From assembly GCF_039696035.1 (NCBI RefSeq), contig NZ_CP155567.1, positions 1,439,501 through 1,503,500 on the forward strand: a stretch of DNA of 64,000 bases. Direction: 5' to 3'. Both the position numbers and the translations under genes were made by a program. This document shows, one piece after another, positions 35,183 to 43,513 of this stretch. The notes under the pieces are model-generated. The model was not told where the DNA came from and did not search any database. It worked only from the letters and a program-made list of their open reading frames with translations. Source of the stretch: Microbulbifer sp. SAOS-129_SWC (lineage in GTDB: Bacteria; Pseudomonadota; Gammaproteobacteria; Pseudomonadales; Cellvibrionaceae). Positions within the stretch are counted from its first letter, which is position 1; each line of letters opens with the position of its first letter.

Positions 35183-37372
35183 TCACGCAGTGCCACCTGT
35201 GAGTCTCTCAATCGTGATTGGGATAGCGCTCTGTTGTGCCATGCCAGAATACTTTTCCGGATTGTCCAGATTGCTTATCAGGCGGTTGGTGTTGGCACCG
35301 ATCTCGCGCACGCGATCGTCGCTGGCGCCATCCGGTGCGGCGCCCCAGCAGTGGGCCATGGAAACCACGCCGCGCTTGATATCCGGGCTGCTTTTTACCA
35401 CGGCGGGTATCTGCCCCTGTGGCGAGCGTATGGCAACCACTTCTCCATCCTGCAGGTTCAGCGCGCTCACGTCGTCGGGGTGTATAAAGGCCGGGTTGGT
35501 CGTTCCCTTGGAGGCGAGAAAACTCAATTCCTGCCCGGTGGAGTTGTAGACATTTTTCATCCGGCGGCTCACGAGCAGGAACGGGTAGTCCTTTTTCAGG
35601 TTTAGGCCGCGATCGGCATCCCGCGCGGCACCTTCCAGCTCGTCGGCAAGGCCAGCGGGGAACAGGTCCATCAACCCCCTGGTGGCCGGATCCGCGGGGG
35701 CGACAATGACGTCGGGAAGGTCGTACACATGGCCGCCCTCGCGATGGTAGATTTCCGCCAGTGGCACGCGCGAGCCCACTGTCATCTTTTCCAGAATCTC
35801 GTACTTTGATGGCTTGTTGACCATGTCGAGGGGCTGTTCGCGGATACTGAGCTCCAGGCCCAGTCGTTTGCCCAGCTCCCAGAACAGTTCCCATTCCTCG
35901 ATGACATCCCCTTCGGCCTCGACAACGGTCTTGGTGTACTGGCTGTATGGCTGTTCGTACCAGATATCCGTGAGCACGGTGAGGTCATCGCGCTCCAGAC
36001 AGAGTTTCGATCCGATCACATAATCCGCGAGCTCGGCAGTGACCGACATTTTGTAATCCAGGCAGACCAGCAGTTCGAGGCTTTTCAGCGCCTCGTAGGC
36101 CTTGGCCTGACCCGGCCATGCCAGTAGCGGGTTGCCGCCGATCACGATCAGCGCTTTGATCTGGCCGTTGCCTTCCAGCAGGATTTCATCGGCGCAGATC
36201 GCGGTGGGCATCTCCTTGATCGGCCCGTTGGCAGTCAGCACCGTGACTTCACCAATATCCTCGGACACCCGGCTGCGCACACCGGTCAACCATTCTGGCT
36301 GCGGGGGAATCGCCTGTGCCGGGCGCGGCATCGGTGGCGACAGCACACCGGCATTGGGGAGTTTTTCCCCGGCGCGGTAGTGTCGGCCGCAAATCGCGTT
36401 GAGCGCCTGGGTCAGATGTTGCACCAGGTTGGGGTAGGGCCCCATCTCCGGCCCGGTACCGGTTGTCGCCGAGCCCCGCGGGCCGGCGGCGAACAGGCGC
36501 GCGGCGGTGATAATGTCTTCCCGCTCGAGTTCGGTGCGCGCGGCGACATATTCGGGCGTAAAGCGTTCCAGGCTGGCCTTGAAGACGTCGAGATTGGTGA
36601 TGTTCTCGCTACAGAAGTCGGCGTCGTGCAGCCCCTCGTCGAGGATGATATGCAGCAGTCCGGCGAGCAATACCGCATCCTGACCGGGTTTTACCTGCAA
36701 GTGGAGGTCCGCGCGTGCGGCAACTTCCGATTTGCGCGGGTCCACACAAATAATTTTCATGCCCCGCTTCTTCCCTTCGCGCAGGGCGCTGCTGGGGCTG
36801 AAGGAGGGGATGCCGCCCGGAATCGAAAAATGCGAGACCAGCGTATTGTTGCCGATAATCAGCGCAACATCGGAATCCTGCCAGGTGTGATTGCCCCCCA
36901 GCCAGAACCCCATGCGCGCCTGGCCGATACCGACTTTGGCCGGCTGGTCGATGGTAATGCTCGTGTAGTATGAGGGTGATTCCAGTGCCACGTGCCAGGC
37001 TTTGGCCACTGGGTGTGTGGCGGAATTCTGGAATGAAACGGTGCCGTTATAGCTGGCGATACTGCGCGGGCCGTACTTTTTGCGCAGTTCCTGTAATTTT
37101 CCGGCAATTTCATCCAGTGCCTGGGCGCTGCTGATTTCAGTCCAGCCGCCCTCACTGTTTTTCTTCAGTGAGGCCTGGATACGCTCGGGAAGATACAGCT
37201 GCTCGGGCATCTGTCGCCCCTTGAGGCAGGTATATCCGCCGAAAATCTCGTTGTCGGTATCCGGCCGCAGGGCAGTGAGCTTATTGTCCTTGACGGTAGC
37301 CACCATCGGGCAATTGGCGTGGCAGAAGCGGCAAAATGTTTTTACCTGATCGCTCTGATTCTTTTGTTGCAT
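35183..37372 (-). CDS. Molybdopterin-dependent oxidoreductase (DMSO reductase family)
   Basis: A 729-residue catalytic subunit with an N-terminal 4Fe-4S site (C14, C17, C21, C49). The molybdopterin domains (VALIIGNNTLVSHFSIPGG, KIICVDPRKSEVAARADLHLQVKPGQDAVLLAGLLHIIL, ALIVIGGNPLLAWPGQ) and the C-terminal cap domain (FIHPDDVSALNLQDGEVVAIRSPQG) follow. No twin-arginine signal is present, so it should be cytoplasmic. No electron-transfer subunits are adjacent. Such enzymes can hydroxylate or reduce substrates with water as the oxygen source; the substrate is unknown. It lies downstream of a small monooxygenase-like gene and upstream of an aldehyde dehydrogenase, all on the minus strand. Confidence 0.9.
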   Translation of the reverse strand: MQQKNQSDQVKTFCRFCHANCPMVATVKDNKLTALRPDTDNEIFGGYTCLKGRQMPEQLYLPERIQASLKKNSEGGWTEISSAQALDEIAGKLQELRKKYGPRSIASYNGTVSFQNSATHPVAKAWHVALESPSYYTSITIDQPAKVGIGQARMGFWLGGNHTWQDSDVALIIGNNTLVSHFSIPGGIPSFSPSSALREGKKRGMKIICVDPRKSEVAARADLHLQVKPGQDAVLLAGLLHIILDEGLHDADFCSENITNLDVFKASLERFTPEYVAARTELEREDIITAARLFAAGPRGSATTGTGPEMGPYPNLVQHLTQALNAICGRHYRAGEKLPNAGVLSPPMPRPAQAIPPQPEWLTGVRSRVSEDIGEVTVLTANGPIKEMPTAICADEILLEGNGQIKALIVIGGNPLLAWPGQAKAYEALKSLELLVCLDYKMSVTAELADYVIGSKLCLERDDLTVLTDIWYEQPYSQYTKTVVEAEGDVIEEWELFWELGKRLGLELSIREQPLDMVNKPSKYEILEKMTVGSRVPLAEIYHREGGHVYDLPDVIVAPADPATRGLMDLFPAGLADELEGAARDADRGLNLKKDYPFLLVSRRMKNVYNSTGQELSFLASKGTTNPAFIHPDDVSALNLQDGEVVAIRSPQGQIPAVVKSSPDIKRGVVSMAHCWGAAPDGASDDRVREIGANTNRLISNLDNPEKYSGMAQQSAIPITIERLTGGTA

Positions 37373-37429
37373 GATGTAGCCACCGAATTCGTGATTGGTT
37401 TTTCGGCCGTGTAACCCTGCCAGCAGCGC

Positions 37430-37774
37430 TCAGACGGTAAAGAAGTCTCCCCTGGGGTTTCCGTCTGGATCGTAGACCGGTTCTTCGATGGCAATCTTGA
37501 ACTTCGAAACCATCGTATCGAGAATCCCGAATCTGCCCAGGATCGCCAGCATCTTCGCGTAATACGGCCCCGACAGGTGGGCGTTCAGGGCATCGCTCGA
37601 CTCCCAGTTCTCATAAACGTAAATCCGCGTATCGGAAGTGGGATCGGCAGACCAGACATAGTGCTTGCAGCCCTTCTGTGCCCGGGTCGCCGGAATCAGT
37701 TCGGCGGCGGCGGCGAGGGCTTCGGCCCGCTCTTCTGCTTTTATATCAACGGTTCCGTTAATCAGTACGGTCAT
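37430..37774 (-). CDS. Antibiotic biosynthesis monooxygenase (ABM)-domain protein
   Basis: A 114-residue ferredoxin-like-fold protein with the ABM pattern: an N-terminal strand (TVLINGTVDIKAE), a helix (ALAAAAELIPATRAQKGCKHYVWSADPTSD) and the strand-turn YVYENWESSDALNAHLSGPYYAKM. Members are small cofactor-free oxygenases or aldehyde-handling proteins, often dimeric. ATG 37774 is chosen where the family starts. It leads a minus-strand unit with the molybdopterin oxidoreductase, and the operator at 37846-37869 lies 72 bases upstream. Confidence 0.85.
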   Translation of the reverse strand: MTVLINGTVDIKAEERAEALAAAAELIPATRAQKGCKHYVWSADPTSDTRIYVYENWESSDALNAHLSGPYYAKMLAILGRFGILDTMVSKFKIAIEEPVYDPDGNPRGDFFTV

Positions 37775-37845
37775 AGTGATTTCCTGTGTTGGCAAAAGCG
37801 TAAAACCTCTGGCACTTACCCTGACGCTACCAGAACCATTGCCAT

Positions 37846-37869
37846 AAAACAATCAGGGTTGACTGCTTT
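37846..37869. promoter_or_regulatory. Inverted-repeat operator, AAAACAAT-N8-ACTGCTTT
   Basis: The half-sites match the regulon consensus with one mismatch each and the eight-base spacer CAGGGTTG. Its right half covers the -35 element of the plus-strand promoter at 37859-37887. It lies between a minus-strand ABM/molybdoenzyme unit and a plus-strand reductase gene. Confidence 0.7.
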
Positions 37870-37887
37870 TTTTGTCGAGGCTATATT
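37859..37887 (+). promoter_or_regulatory. Sigma-70-type promoter for the 38097 gene
   Basis: TTGACT (37859-37864), a 17-base spacer and TATATT (37882-37887) form a good sigma-70 promoter. The -35 element lies inside the operator at 37846-37869, so a bound repressor would exclude polymerase. The expected start is about 200 bases before the reductase ATG. Confidence 0.65.
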
Positions 37888-38096
37888 CTGCCGACCGATC
37901 CCGATCGGGGAGTGCCGGGCAAGTGTTTACCGTGATTGGTTTCGAGTGCCCTGGCCGTGTCGTCACCGGTTGCTGCTGATGGCTGTTGATGTTGGCTGCG
38001 TTCCGCTGGTGGAAATGAGGTGAGATTCGAACCGACCAGTGTTGATTTCTATTTCAACTTGACCGCGACAGCGCATAGCCAGGAGCGACAGGGGAT

Positions 38097-39110
38097 ATGA
38101 CTGAACCAATGAATCGGCAGTATTATCTGGCATCCCGCCCAACCACTCTGCCCACGCCCAGTGACGTACCATTCCGGGATGTTCCGCTGCCGGAACCGGC
38201 CGCTGGTGAAGCCATCATCCGGAATCTCTATATTTCCCTGGATCCGGCGATTCGCGGCTGGATGAGTGAGGCAAATAACTATATCGAGCCCATTGCCATT
38301 GGCGATCCGATCCGCAGCTCGGTGATCGGCCGGGTGGTGAAGTCCTGCAGCGATCTGCTTCGGGAGGGGGATATCGTGATGTCGCTGGGGGGCTGGGAGC
38401 GTTATACCCGCGGCAGCGCCGCCACCATGACCAAGCTCGATGAGAATTCGGGTATCCCCCTGAGCAACTTCTTGAGCGTGCTCGGCCCCACAGGCCTCAC
38501 CGCCTATTTCGGGCTGTTGGACGTCGGGCGCCCCCTGGCCGGGGAGACGGTGCTGGTCAGTGCCGCCGCCGGTGCGGTCGGATCCGTCGTTGGTCAGATC
38601 GCAAAAATGCAGGGCTGTCACGTTGTGGGTATCGCCGGTTCCGACGAAAAGTGCGATTGGATTACCAGTGAACTCGGCTTCGATCGGGCAATCAATTACA
38701 AGACGTGCGGCGACTATCAGGCGGCTATTCAGCAGGCATGTCCGCAGGGTGTCGATGTCTATTTTGATAATGTGGGCGGGGAGATTCTCGACGCCGCACT
38801 GATGTGCCTGAACAAGTTCGCGCGGGTCGCAGTCTGTGGCTGGATCTCCACCTATAACGACCCGGATGCGCCCGGGCCAAAGAACCTGTGGCAGCTGGTT
38901 GCCGAGAGCGTCACGATTCAGGGCTTTGTCGTGCTTGATTATCAGGACCGTTTTGCCGAGGGGGTAGAGCAGCTGGCCAGTTGGATGATGGCCGGGAAGC
39001 TCAGGTTCCGGGAGGATATCGTCGACGGCCTGGATAATGTTTTGCCGACCTTCCTGAAACTGTTCAATGGCTCAAATAACGGCAAGTTGATTATTCATAA
39101 TCCCGAGTGA
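38097..39110 (+). CDS. NADP-dependent oxidoreductase (MDR; CurA/leukotriene B4 12-hydroxydehydrogenase-like)
   Basis: A 337-residue zinc-free medium-chain reductase. The N-terminal YISLDPAIRGWMSE, the Rossmann segment VSAAAGAVGSVVGQIAKMQGCHVVGIAGSDEK and the tyrosine-containing DVYFDNVGGEILDAAL match the double-bond reductase group (PTGR1, CurA). These reduce alpha,beta-unsaturated ketones or aldehydes with NADPH. ATG 38097 follows AGGAGCGACAGGGG. It is monocistronic, convergent with an NTF2-like gene, and driven by the operator-overlapped promoter at 37859. Reduction of an enone made by double-bond cleavage is a reasonable inferred role. Confidence 0.9.
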   Translation: MTEPMNRQYYLASRPTTLPTPSDVPFRDVPLPEPAAGEAIIRNLYISLDPAIRGWMSEANNYIEPIAIGDPIRSSVIGRVVKSCSDLLREGDIVMSLGGWERYTRGSAATMTKLDENSGIPLSNFLSVLGPTGLTAYFGLLDVGRPLAGETVLVSAAAGAVGSVVGQIAKMQGCHVVGIAGSDEKCDWITSELGFDRAINYKTCGDYQAAIQQACPQGVDVYFDNVGGEILDAALMCLNKFARVAVCGWISTYNDPDAPGPKNLWQLVAESVTIQGFVVLDYQDRFAEGVEQLASWMMAGKLRFREDIVDGLDNVLPTFLKLFNGSNNGKLIIHNPE

Positions 39111-39292
39111 TTACCGGTATTCATGCACTGGCAGTGGCTCACCGGGTATCTGTTCAGGTGGTGGAAAAGCGTGCTGGCGTGCCGCGAAGCCGTTTGCGGG
39201 CTGCATCTCCGGCTGAGTGCGCAGCCTTACCCGGCAAATCTTGCGCTGCACTTTTTCGATGAACCGCCTGCGTTACCGGAGTGCAGCGACGC

Positions 39293-39775
39293 TCAATCGG
39301 TGATCTGAAGCGGGTTTCCGGGCAGCTTGACGAGGGGGTTGTAGGGTCCATCAAGTCCCGCAGCGCCACTGACAATAAAGTGGCACTCCCGGGTTTGATA
39401 GCGCCACTGTCCGTCTACTTCCCGGTAGGTATCCCGGTAACGGCTGATATTGGTTGTCGAATTACCGTGTTTATCGCGCGTATATTCCTGCAGGTACCAG
39501 TGCCCCGTGACGGTGGTGCCTTCCACCGCAAACAGGCAGGAGCTGGGCAGCATCAGCACAAAGTCGAAGCCGGACATCAATTGTTGCCACAGGGCCAGGA
39601 TGTCCCGTTGACCGCTTACCCCGGTGCCCATGAGTACCCACTGCGCGTCGTCGGCCCAGCAACTGATCCAGTCGTCGCCATCCTGCCGGTTGACGGCATC
39701 GCAGTAGCGCGCCATCAGTGCCCGCAGCTCCCGTTCTACTTCCGGCCCTCTATTCCGCTCTGCGCTGGCGTTCAT
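39293..39775 (-). CDS. NTF2/SnoaL-like protein
   Basis: A 160-residue protein of the cone-shaped alpha+beta NTF2 fold. The first helix region (VERELRALMARYCDAVNRQDGDDWISCWADDAQWVLMG) and the later strands (VEGTTVTGHWYLQEYTRD, TNISRYRDTYREVDGQWRYQTRECHF) fit SnoaL-type or ring-hydroxylating-dioxygenase-small-subunit-like proteins. It diverges from the first carotenoid-cleavage-type oxygenase with a shared operator between them. A second NTF2-like gene sits directly before the second such oxygenase, so a functional pairing (isomerase or dehydratase acting on the cleavage product or substrate) is likely but unproven. Confidence 0.85.
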   Translation of the reverse strand: MNASAERNRGPEVERELRALMARYCDAVNRQDGDDWISCWADDAQWVLMGTGVSGQRDILALWQQLMSGFDFVLMLPSSCLFAVEGTTVTGHWYLQEYTRDKHGNSTTNISRYRDTYREVDGQWRYQTRECHFIVSGAAGLDGPYNPLVKLPGNPLQITD

Positions 39776-39828
39776 TGCGGCTCTCCCAGTTGACTGCTTG
39801 CGACTCTAGCGGCAAATGAGCCAAAAAG

Positions 39829-39848
39829 AAACAATCGGTACTGTTTTA
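39829..39848. promoter_or_regulatory. Inverted-repeat operator, GAAACAAT-N4-ACTGTTTT
   Basis: The right half-site is perfect and the left carries two mismatches; the spacer is CGGT (four bases, as in the TetR leader). It lies 53 bases before the NTF2-like ATG on one side and 90 bases before the oxygenase ATG on the other. Confidence 0.65.
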
Positions 39849-39938
39849 TTTAGGCTGGAGCTGTTAGTATTTTTCCACCGTAGGCCTGAAAGTGCCGTTG
39901 GCCTCCGTAAAAGAACAATAGATTTCGAGGAGCGTCAC

Positions 39939-41345
39939 ATGGATTTAAGTGCCTTTCCCTACCTGCAGGGGAATTACGCGCCGGTCCTGGAGGAGAGTGA
40001 TTTCGGTCCCGGGGAGCTGCGTGTTGAAGGGAATATTCCCGCGAACCTGACCGGGGCGTTCATGCGCGACGGCCCGAACACCGCCTATCAACCGAACCAC
40101 TATGTCTATCCCCTCGATGGCGACGGTATGATCCATTCGATCTACCTGCAGGACGGGCAGGCCACCTACAAGAATCGATGGGTAGAAACCAGTCACCTGA
40201 AGACCGAACGCCAGTTTGGCCGCACCATCTACGGCAGTGTTGGCAAGCTGCTCGAGGTGCCCGCCGAGGTCATAGAGCAGGGCGGCGATCCAAACCCGGT
40301 GCGAAATACCGCCAATACCAATGTGATCTATCACGGTGGAAAACTCCTCGCCATGTGGGAGGGCGGCTTTCCGCACCTTCTGCAAAATGACCTGAGCACA
40401 GTCGGGCTATATGACTACGAGGGCACGCTCAAGCCCGGGGATGCGCTCACCGCCCATCCAAAAATCTGCCCGGACACAGGAGACCTGATCAGCTGCACCC
40501 AGCGTTGGGACAGCCCCAATTATTGGTTGCAGATTTTTGACAAGCACGCCCACCACAAGCAGACGATCCCGGTGCAATTTGCGCGCAAGGCCATTATTCA
40601 CGACCTGCAGATTACCGAAAACCACGTGCTTATCTTCTATGCGCCGGCCTTCCATGACGTAACGAGGGCAATGCGCGGCGAGGATCCATTTTCCTGGGAG
40701 CCGGAACAGGGCACCAAAATTCTGGTGATACCTCGTGATGGAAAAGGAGAGGTGGTCACTTACGAAACCGAGGCGTTCTTCAGCTGGCATTTCTGCAACG
40801 GATTTGAGCGCGGCGGTAAGATCATCATCGACTATGTGTGGATCAACCGTATGCCTTTCACCCAGGCGATGGATACCGGGGTGGAGAAGCAGCCGCGACG
40901 CATGTACCGCATGACCCTGGACAAGGCCACCAGGACCCTGACCAACGAACAGTTCTCCGATGTATTTTGCGAGTTTTCCCGTGTCGATGAACGCCGTATG
41001 GGCAAGCCATACCGCTATGGTTTCGCCGCTTCCAGCGATCGCCAGTGGGACGATGCGCACGGTTACAACTGTACCGGCCGGTTCGATTTCAATACCGGAG
41101 AAACCGCCCTGTTCAACTATGGCGAGCAGGCGAACGCCGGTGAACCTGTGTATGTTCCTGATCCCGATAGTCCACATGAAGAAGACGGCTGGCTCATGTG
41201 CTTCGTTTTCAACCCCGGTGAGGGCCAATACCTGTCCATTATCTCGGCCGGCGACGTAGCCGCGGGACCAGTGGCCAAGATTTACGTACCTACACGAATC
41301 CCCAATGGTTTTCACGCTAACTGGATGCAAAACCTGACTCTGTAA
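39939..41345 (+). CDS. Carotenoid oxygenase/lignostilbene dioxygenase family protein (copy 1)
   Basis: A 468-residue non-heme iron dioxygenase of the carotenoid-cleavage family. The four iron-binding histidines appear as H173 (TAHPKIC), H221 (IIHDLQ), H284 (FSWHFCNGFE) and H459 (GFHANWM). There is no signal peptide. ATG 39939 follows GAGGAG; the family N-terminus (FPYLQGNYAPV) starts at once. Members split a C=C bond of carotenoids, apocarotenoids or stilbene-type phenolics into two carbonyls. Substrate choice cannot be read from sequence. It heads the long plus-strand operon that continues through the 2-oxoacid dehydrogenase, Rieske oxygenase and CoA ligase genes. Confidence 0.92.
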   Translation: MDLSAFPYLQGNYAPVLEESDFGPGELRVEGNIPANLTGAFMRDGPNTAYQPNHYVYPLDGDGMIHSIYLQDGQATYKNRWVETSHLKTERQFGRTIYGSVGKLLEVPAEVIEQGGDPNPVRNTANTNVIYHGGKLLAMWEGGFPHLLQNDLSTVGLYDYEGTLKPGDALTAHPKICPDTGDLISCTQRWDSPNYWLQIFDKHAHHKQTIPVQFARKAIIHDLQITENHVLIFYAPAFHDVTRAMRGEDPFSWEPEQGTKILVIPRDGKGEVVTYETEAFFSWHFCNGFERGGKIIIDYVWINRMPFTQAMDTGVEKQPRRMYRMTLDKATRTLTNEQFSDVFCEFSRVDERRMGKPYRYGFAASSDRQWDDAHGYNCTGRFDFNTGETALFNYGEQANAGEPVYVPDPDSPHEEDGWLMCFVFNPGEGQYLSIISAGDVAAGPVAKIYVPTRIPNGFHANWMQNLTL

Positions 41346-41435
41346 CCAAAACCAGCGACCGCGCGCAAGTGTGCAAGCAGAAATTTTCGGTGCCAGATCA
41401 GGGAAAAGAACAGGCAATAATAATCGAGGCAACCT

Positions 41436-42452
41436 ATGTCTACTGAAACGAACTCGCTCCTGGAGCCAAAATCCACCGAGCAGTTGCTCGATGCAGAGAA
41501 ATTTCTGCAAGCCTATCGCGCCATGCGCACGATCCGGTCTTTTGAAGACAGAATCAGCGAACAGTTTATGAAGGGGAATATCCCCGGGTTCCTGCATCTG
41601 TACTCGGGCCAGGAAGCGGTTGCGGCGGGGATCTGCCTCCTGCTTGATGATAATGACTACGTGATCAGTACCCACCGCGGACACGGCCATTGCATCGCAA
41701 AAGGTGCGGACGTGGGGGCCATGATGAAGGAAATCATGGCCAAGCAGGGCGGTCTCTGCGATGGCAAGGGCGGCTCGATGCACATCGCTGATTTTGACAA
41801 AGGTATGCTCGGCGCCAATGCCATCGTCGGAGGTGGCCCACCGATTATTGTCGGTGCGGCACTTTCTGCAAAAACGCTTGGTACCGATCGGGTTGGTGTG
41901 GCGTTCGGGGGGGATGGCTCTTCGAACCAGGGAACCACTTTCGAGGCGATGAACCTGGCTGTCGTCTTGAAGTTGCCGGCAATTTTCCTGTTTGAAAACA
42001 ATGGCTATGGCGAAGGTACTCACGCGAGCTATGCGGTGGGCTCCAGGGATATTGCCAGCCGTGCCCAGGGATTCGGCATGCCGGCCTATCAAGTCGATGG
42101 GACCGACCTGTTTGCCGTATATGAAACGTGCCGAAAAGCAGTGGAACACTGTCGTGCCGGCAAGGGCCCGGTCACTATCGAGGCCAATGTGCCGCGCTTC
42201 AAGGGGCATTTCGAGGGCGACCCGCAGGCCTATCGCGGAGAGCAGGAAGTCGAGAAGCTGATGAAAGATCAGGACTGTCTCGCCATCGCCCGGGCGCGCG
42301 CCCTCAAGGAAAAAATCGTCAAAGCCAAGGATCTCGACCGTGTCGACCAGGAGGTGGCCGAGCTTATCGAGCAAGCGACGGAAGCGGCGCTTGCGGCGCC
42401 GGCACCCGATGATTCTGAACTGCTGAAGAATGTATACAGCTCCGCATACTAA
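41436..42452 (+). CDS. 2-oxoacid/acetoin dehydrogenase E1 alpha subunit (TPP-dependent)
   Basis: A 338-residue protein of the E1-alpha family. The thiamine diphosphate motif GDGSSNQG, with the downstream FENN, is intact, as are the alpha-subunit segments FLHLYSGQEAVAAGICLLL and STHRGHGHCIAKGADV. These features resemble acetoin dehydrogenase AcoA and pyruvate dehydrogenase PdhA of the heterotetrameric type. The partner beta subunit, E2 and E3 follow in order. The natural substrate may be acetoin, a diketone or a 2-oxoacid; in this operon a product of double-bond cleavage is a candidate. Confidence 0.9.
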   Translation: MSTETNSLLEPKSTEQLLDAEKFLQAYRAMRTIRSFEDRISEQFMKGNIPGFLHLYSGQEAVAAGICLLLDDNDYVISTHRGHGHCIAKGADVGAMMKEIMAKQGGLCDGKGGSMHIADFDKGMLGANAIVGGGPPIIVGAALSAKTLGTDRVGVAFGGDGSSNQGTTFEAMNLAVVLKLPAIFLFENNGYGEGTHASYAVGSRDIASRAQGFGMPAYQVDGTDLFAVYETCRKAVEHCRAGKGPVTIEANVPRFKGHFEGDPQAYRGEQEVEKLMKDQDCLAIARARALKEKIVKAKDLDRVDQEVAELIEQATEAALAAPAPDDSELLKNVYSSAY

Positions 42453-42502
42453 CCCTCGGGCGTACCTTGGAAATACAAGAAATACAATTTGGAGTCGACA
42501 GG

Positions 42503-43513
42503 ATGCCAGTCAAAACATACAGAGAAGCAATCAACGAAGCGTTGCACCAGGCGATGCGCGAAGACTCCACCGTGATTGTGCTCGGTGAAGAAGTTTCCGG
42601 TGGTGCTGGTTGCGATGGATCACGGGATGCATACGGCGGTGTGATGGGGGTCACCAAAGGGTTGCTGCCCGCTTATGGGGAAGCCCGTGTGATCGACACA
42701 CCGATTACCGAATCCGCCATTATCGGCGCCGCCGCCGGCGCCGCACAAACCGGCTTGCGCCCGGTGGCTGAACTCATGTTCATGGATTTTTTCGGCGTCT
42801 GCTTTGACCAGATTTATAACCAGGCGGCCAAGTTCCATTACATGTTCGGCGGCAAGGCGCAGTGCCCGATGGTGATTCGCTGTACCACTGGTGCCGGCTG
42901 GCGCGCGGGCGCGCAGCACTCACAGAACCTCACGCAAATGGTAACGATGGTGCCGGGCCTGAAAGTGGTTTGCCCCACCAATGCCTACGATGCGAAAGGG
43001 CTGATGTTGCAGGCGATTCAGGACAATGACTGTGTGATCTTCGTCGAGGACAAGATCCTCTATGACACCAGTTGTGAAGTTCCAGACGAGATGTACACCG
43101 TGCCGTTTGGCGAGGCAAAGTTCTACCGCGAAGGCAGCGATCTCACAATCGTTGCCATCTCCAACCCGATGCACAAAGTCCTTGCAGTCGTGGATCGGCT
43201 TGCCAGCGAGGGTATCAGCTGCGACGTGATCGACCCGCGCACCACATCCCCGCTCGACGAGGAGGCAATCCTCGAAAGCGTGGAAACGACCGGGCGCCTG
43301 ATTGTGGTGGACGAGATGACACCGCGTTGCGGCCTGGCTGCGGATATCTCCAGCATCGTCGCGGAAAAGGCTTTCGATTCACTGCGCGCGCCAATCAGGA
43401 AAGTGACGGCTGCGCACTCTCCGGTTCCGTTTGCCCCGAATCTGGAGGACACCTGGATGCCGCAGGAGTCCGATATTGAAAGCGCGATCCGCGACGTACT
43501 GGAGTATGCCTGA
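42503..43513 (+). CDS. 2-oxoacid/acetoin dehydrogenase E1 beta subunit
   Basis: A 336-residue transketolase-like beta subunit. KTYREAINEALHQAMREDSTVIVLGEEVS, the TESAIIGAAAGAAQTGLRPVAELMFMDFFGVCFDQI core and the C-terminal VIDPRTTSPLDEEAILESVETTGRLIVVDE are typical. ATG 42503 follows GGAG at an eight-base spacing; an upstream TTG is unlikely. The stop TGA overlaps the E2 start by one base (TGATG), showing translational coupling with the next gene. Confidence 0.92.
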   Translation: MPVKTYREAINEALHQAMREDSTVIVLGEEVSGGAGCDGSRDAYGGVMGVTKGLLPAYGEARVIDTPITESAIIGAAAGAAQTGLRPVAELMFMDFFGVCFDQIYNQAAKFHYMFGGKAQCPMVIRCTTGAGWRAGAQHSQNLTQMVTMVPGLKVVCPTNAYDAKGLMLQAIQDNDCVIFVEDKILYDTSCEVPDEMYTVPFGEAKFYREGSDLTIVAISNPMHKVLAVVDRLASEGISCDVIDPRTTSPLDEEAILESVETTGRLIVVDEMTPRCGLAADISSIVAEKAFDSLRAPIRKVTAAHSPVPFAPNLEDTWMPQESDIESAIRDVLEYA

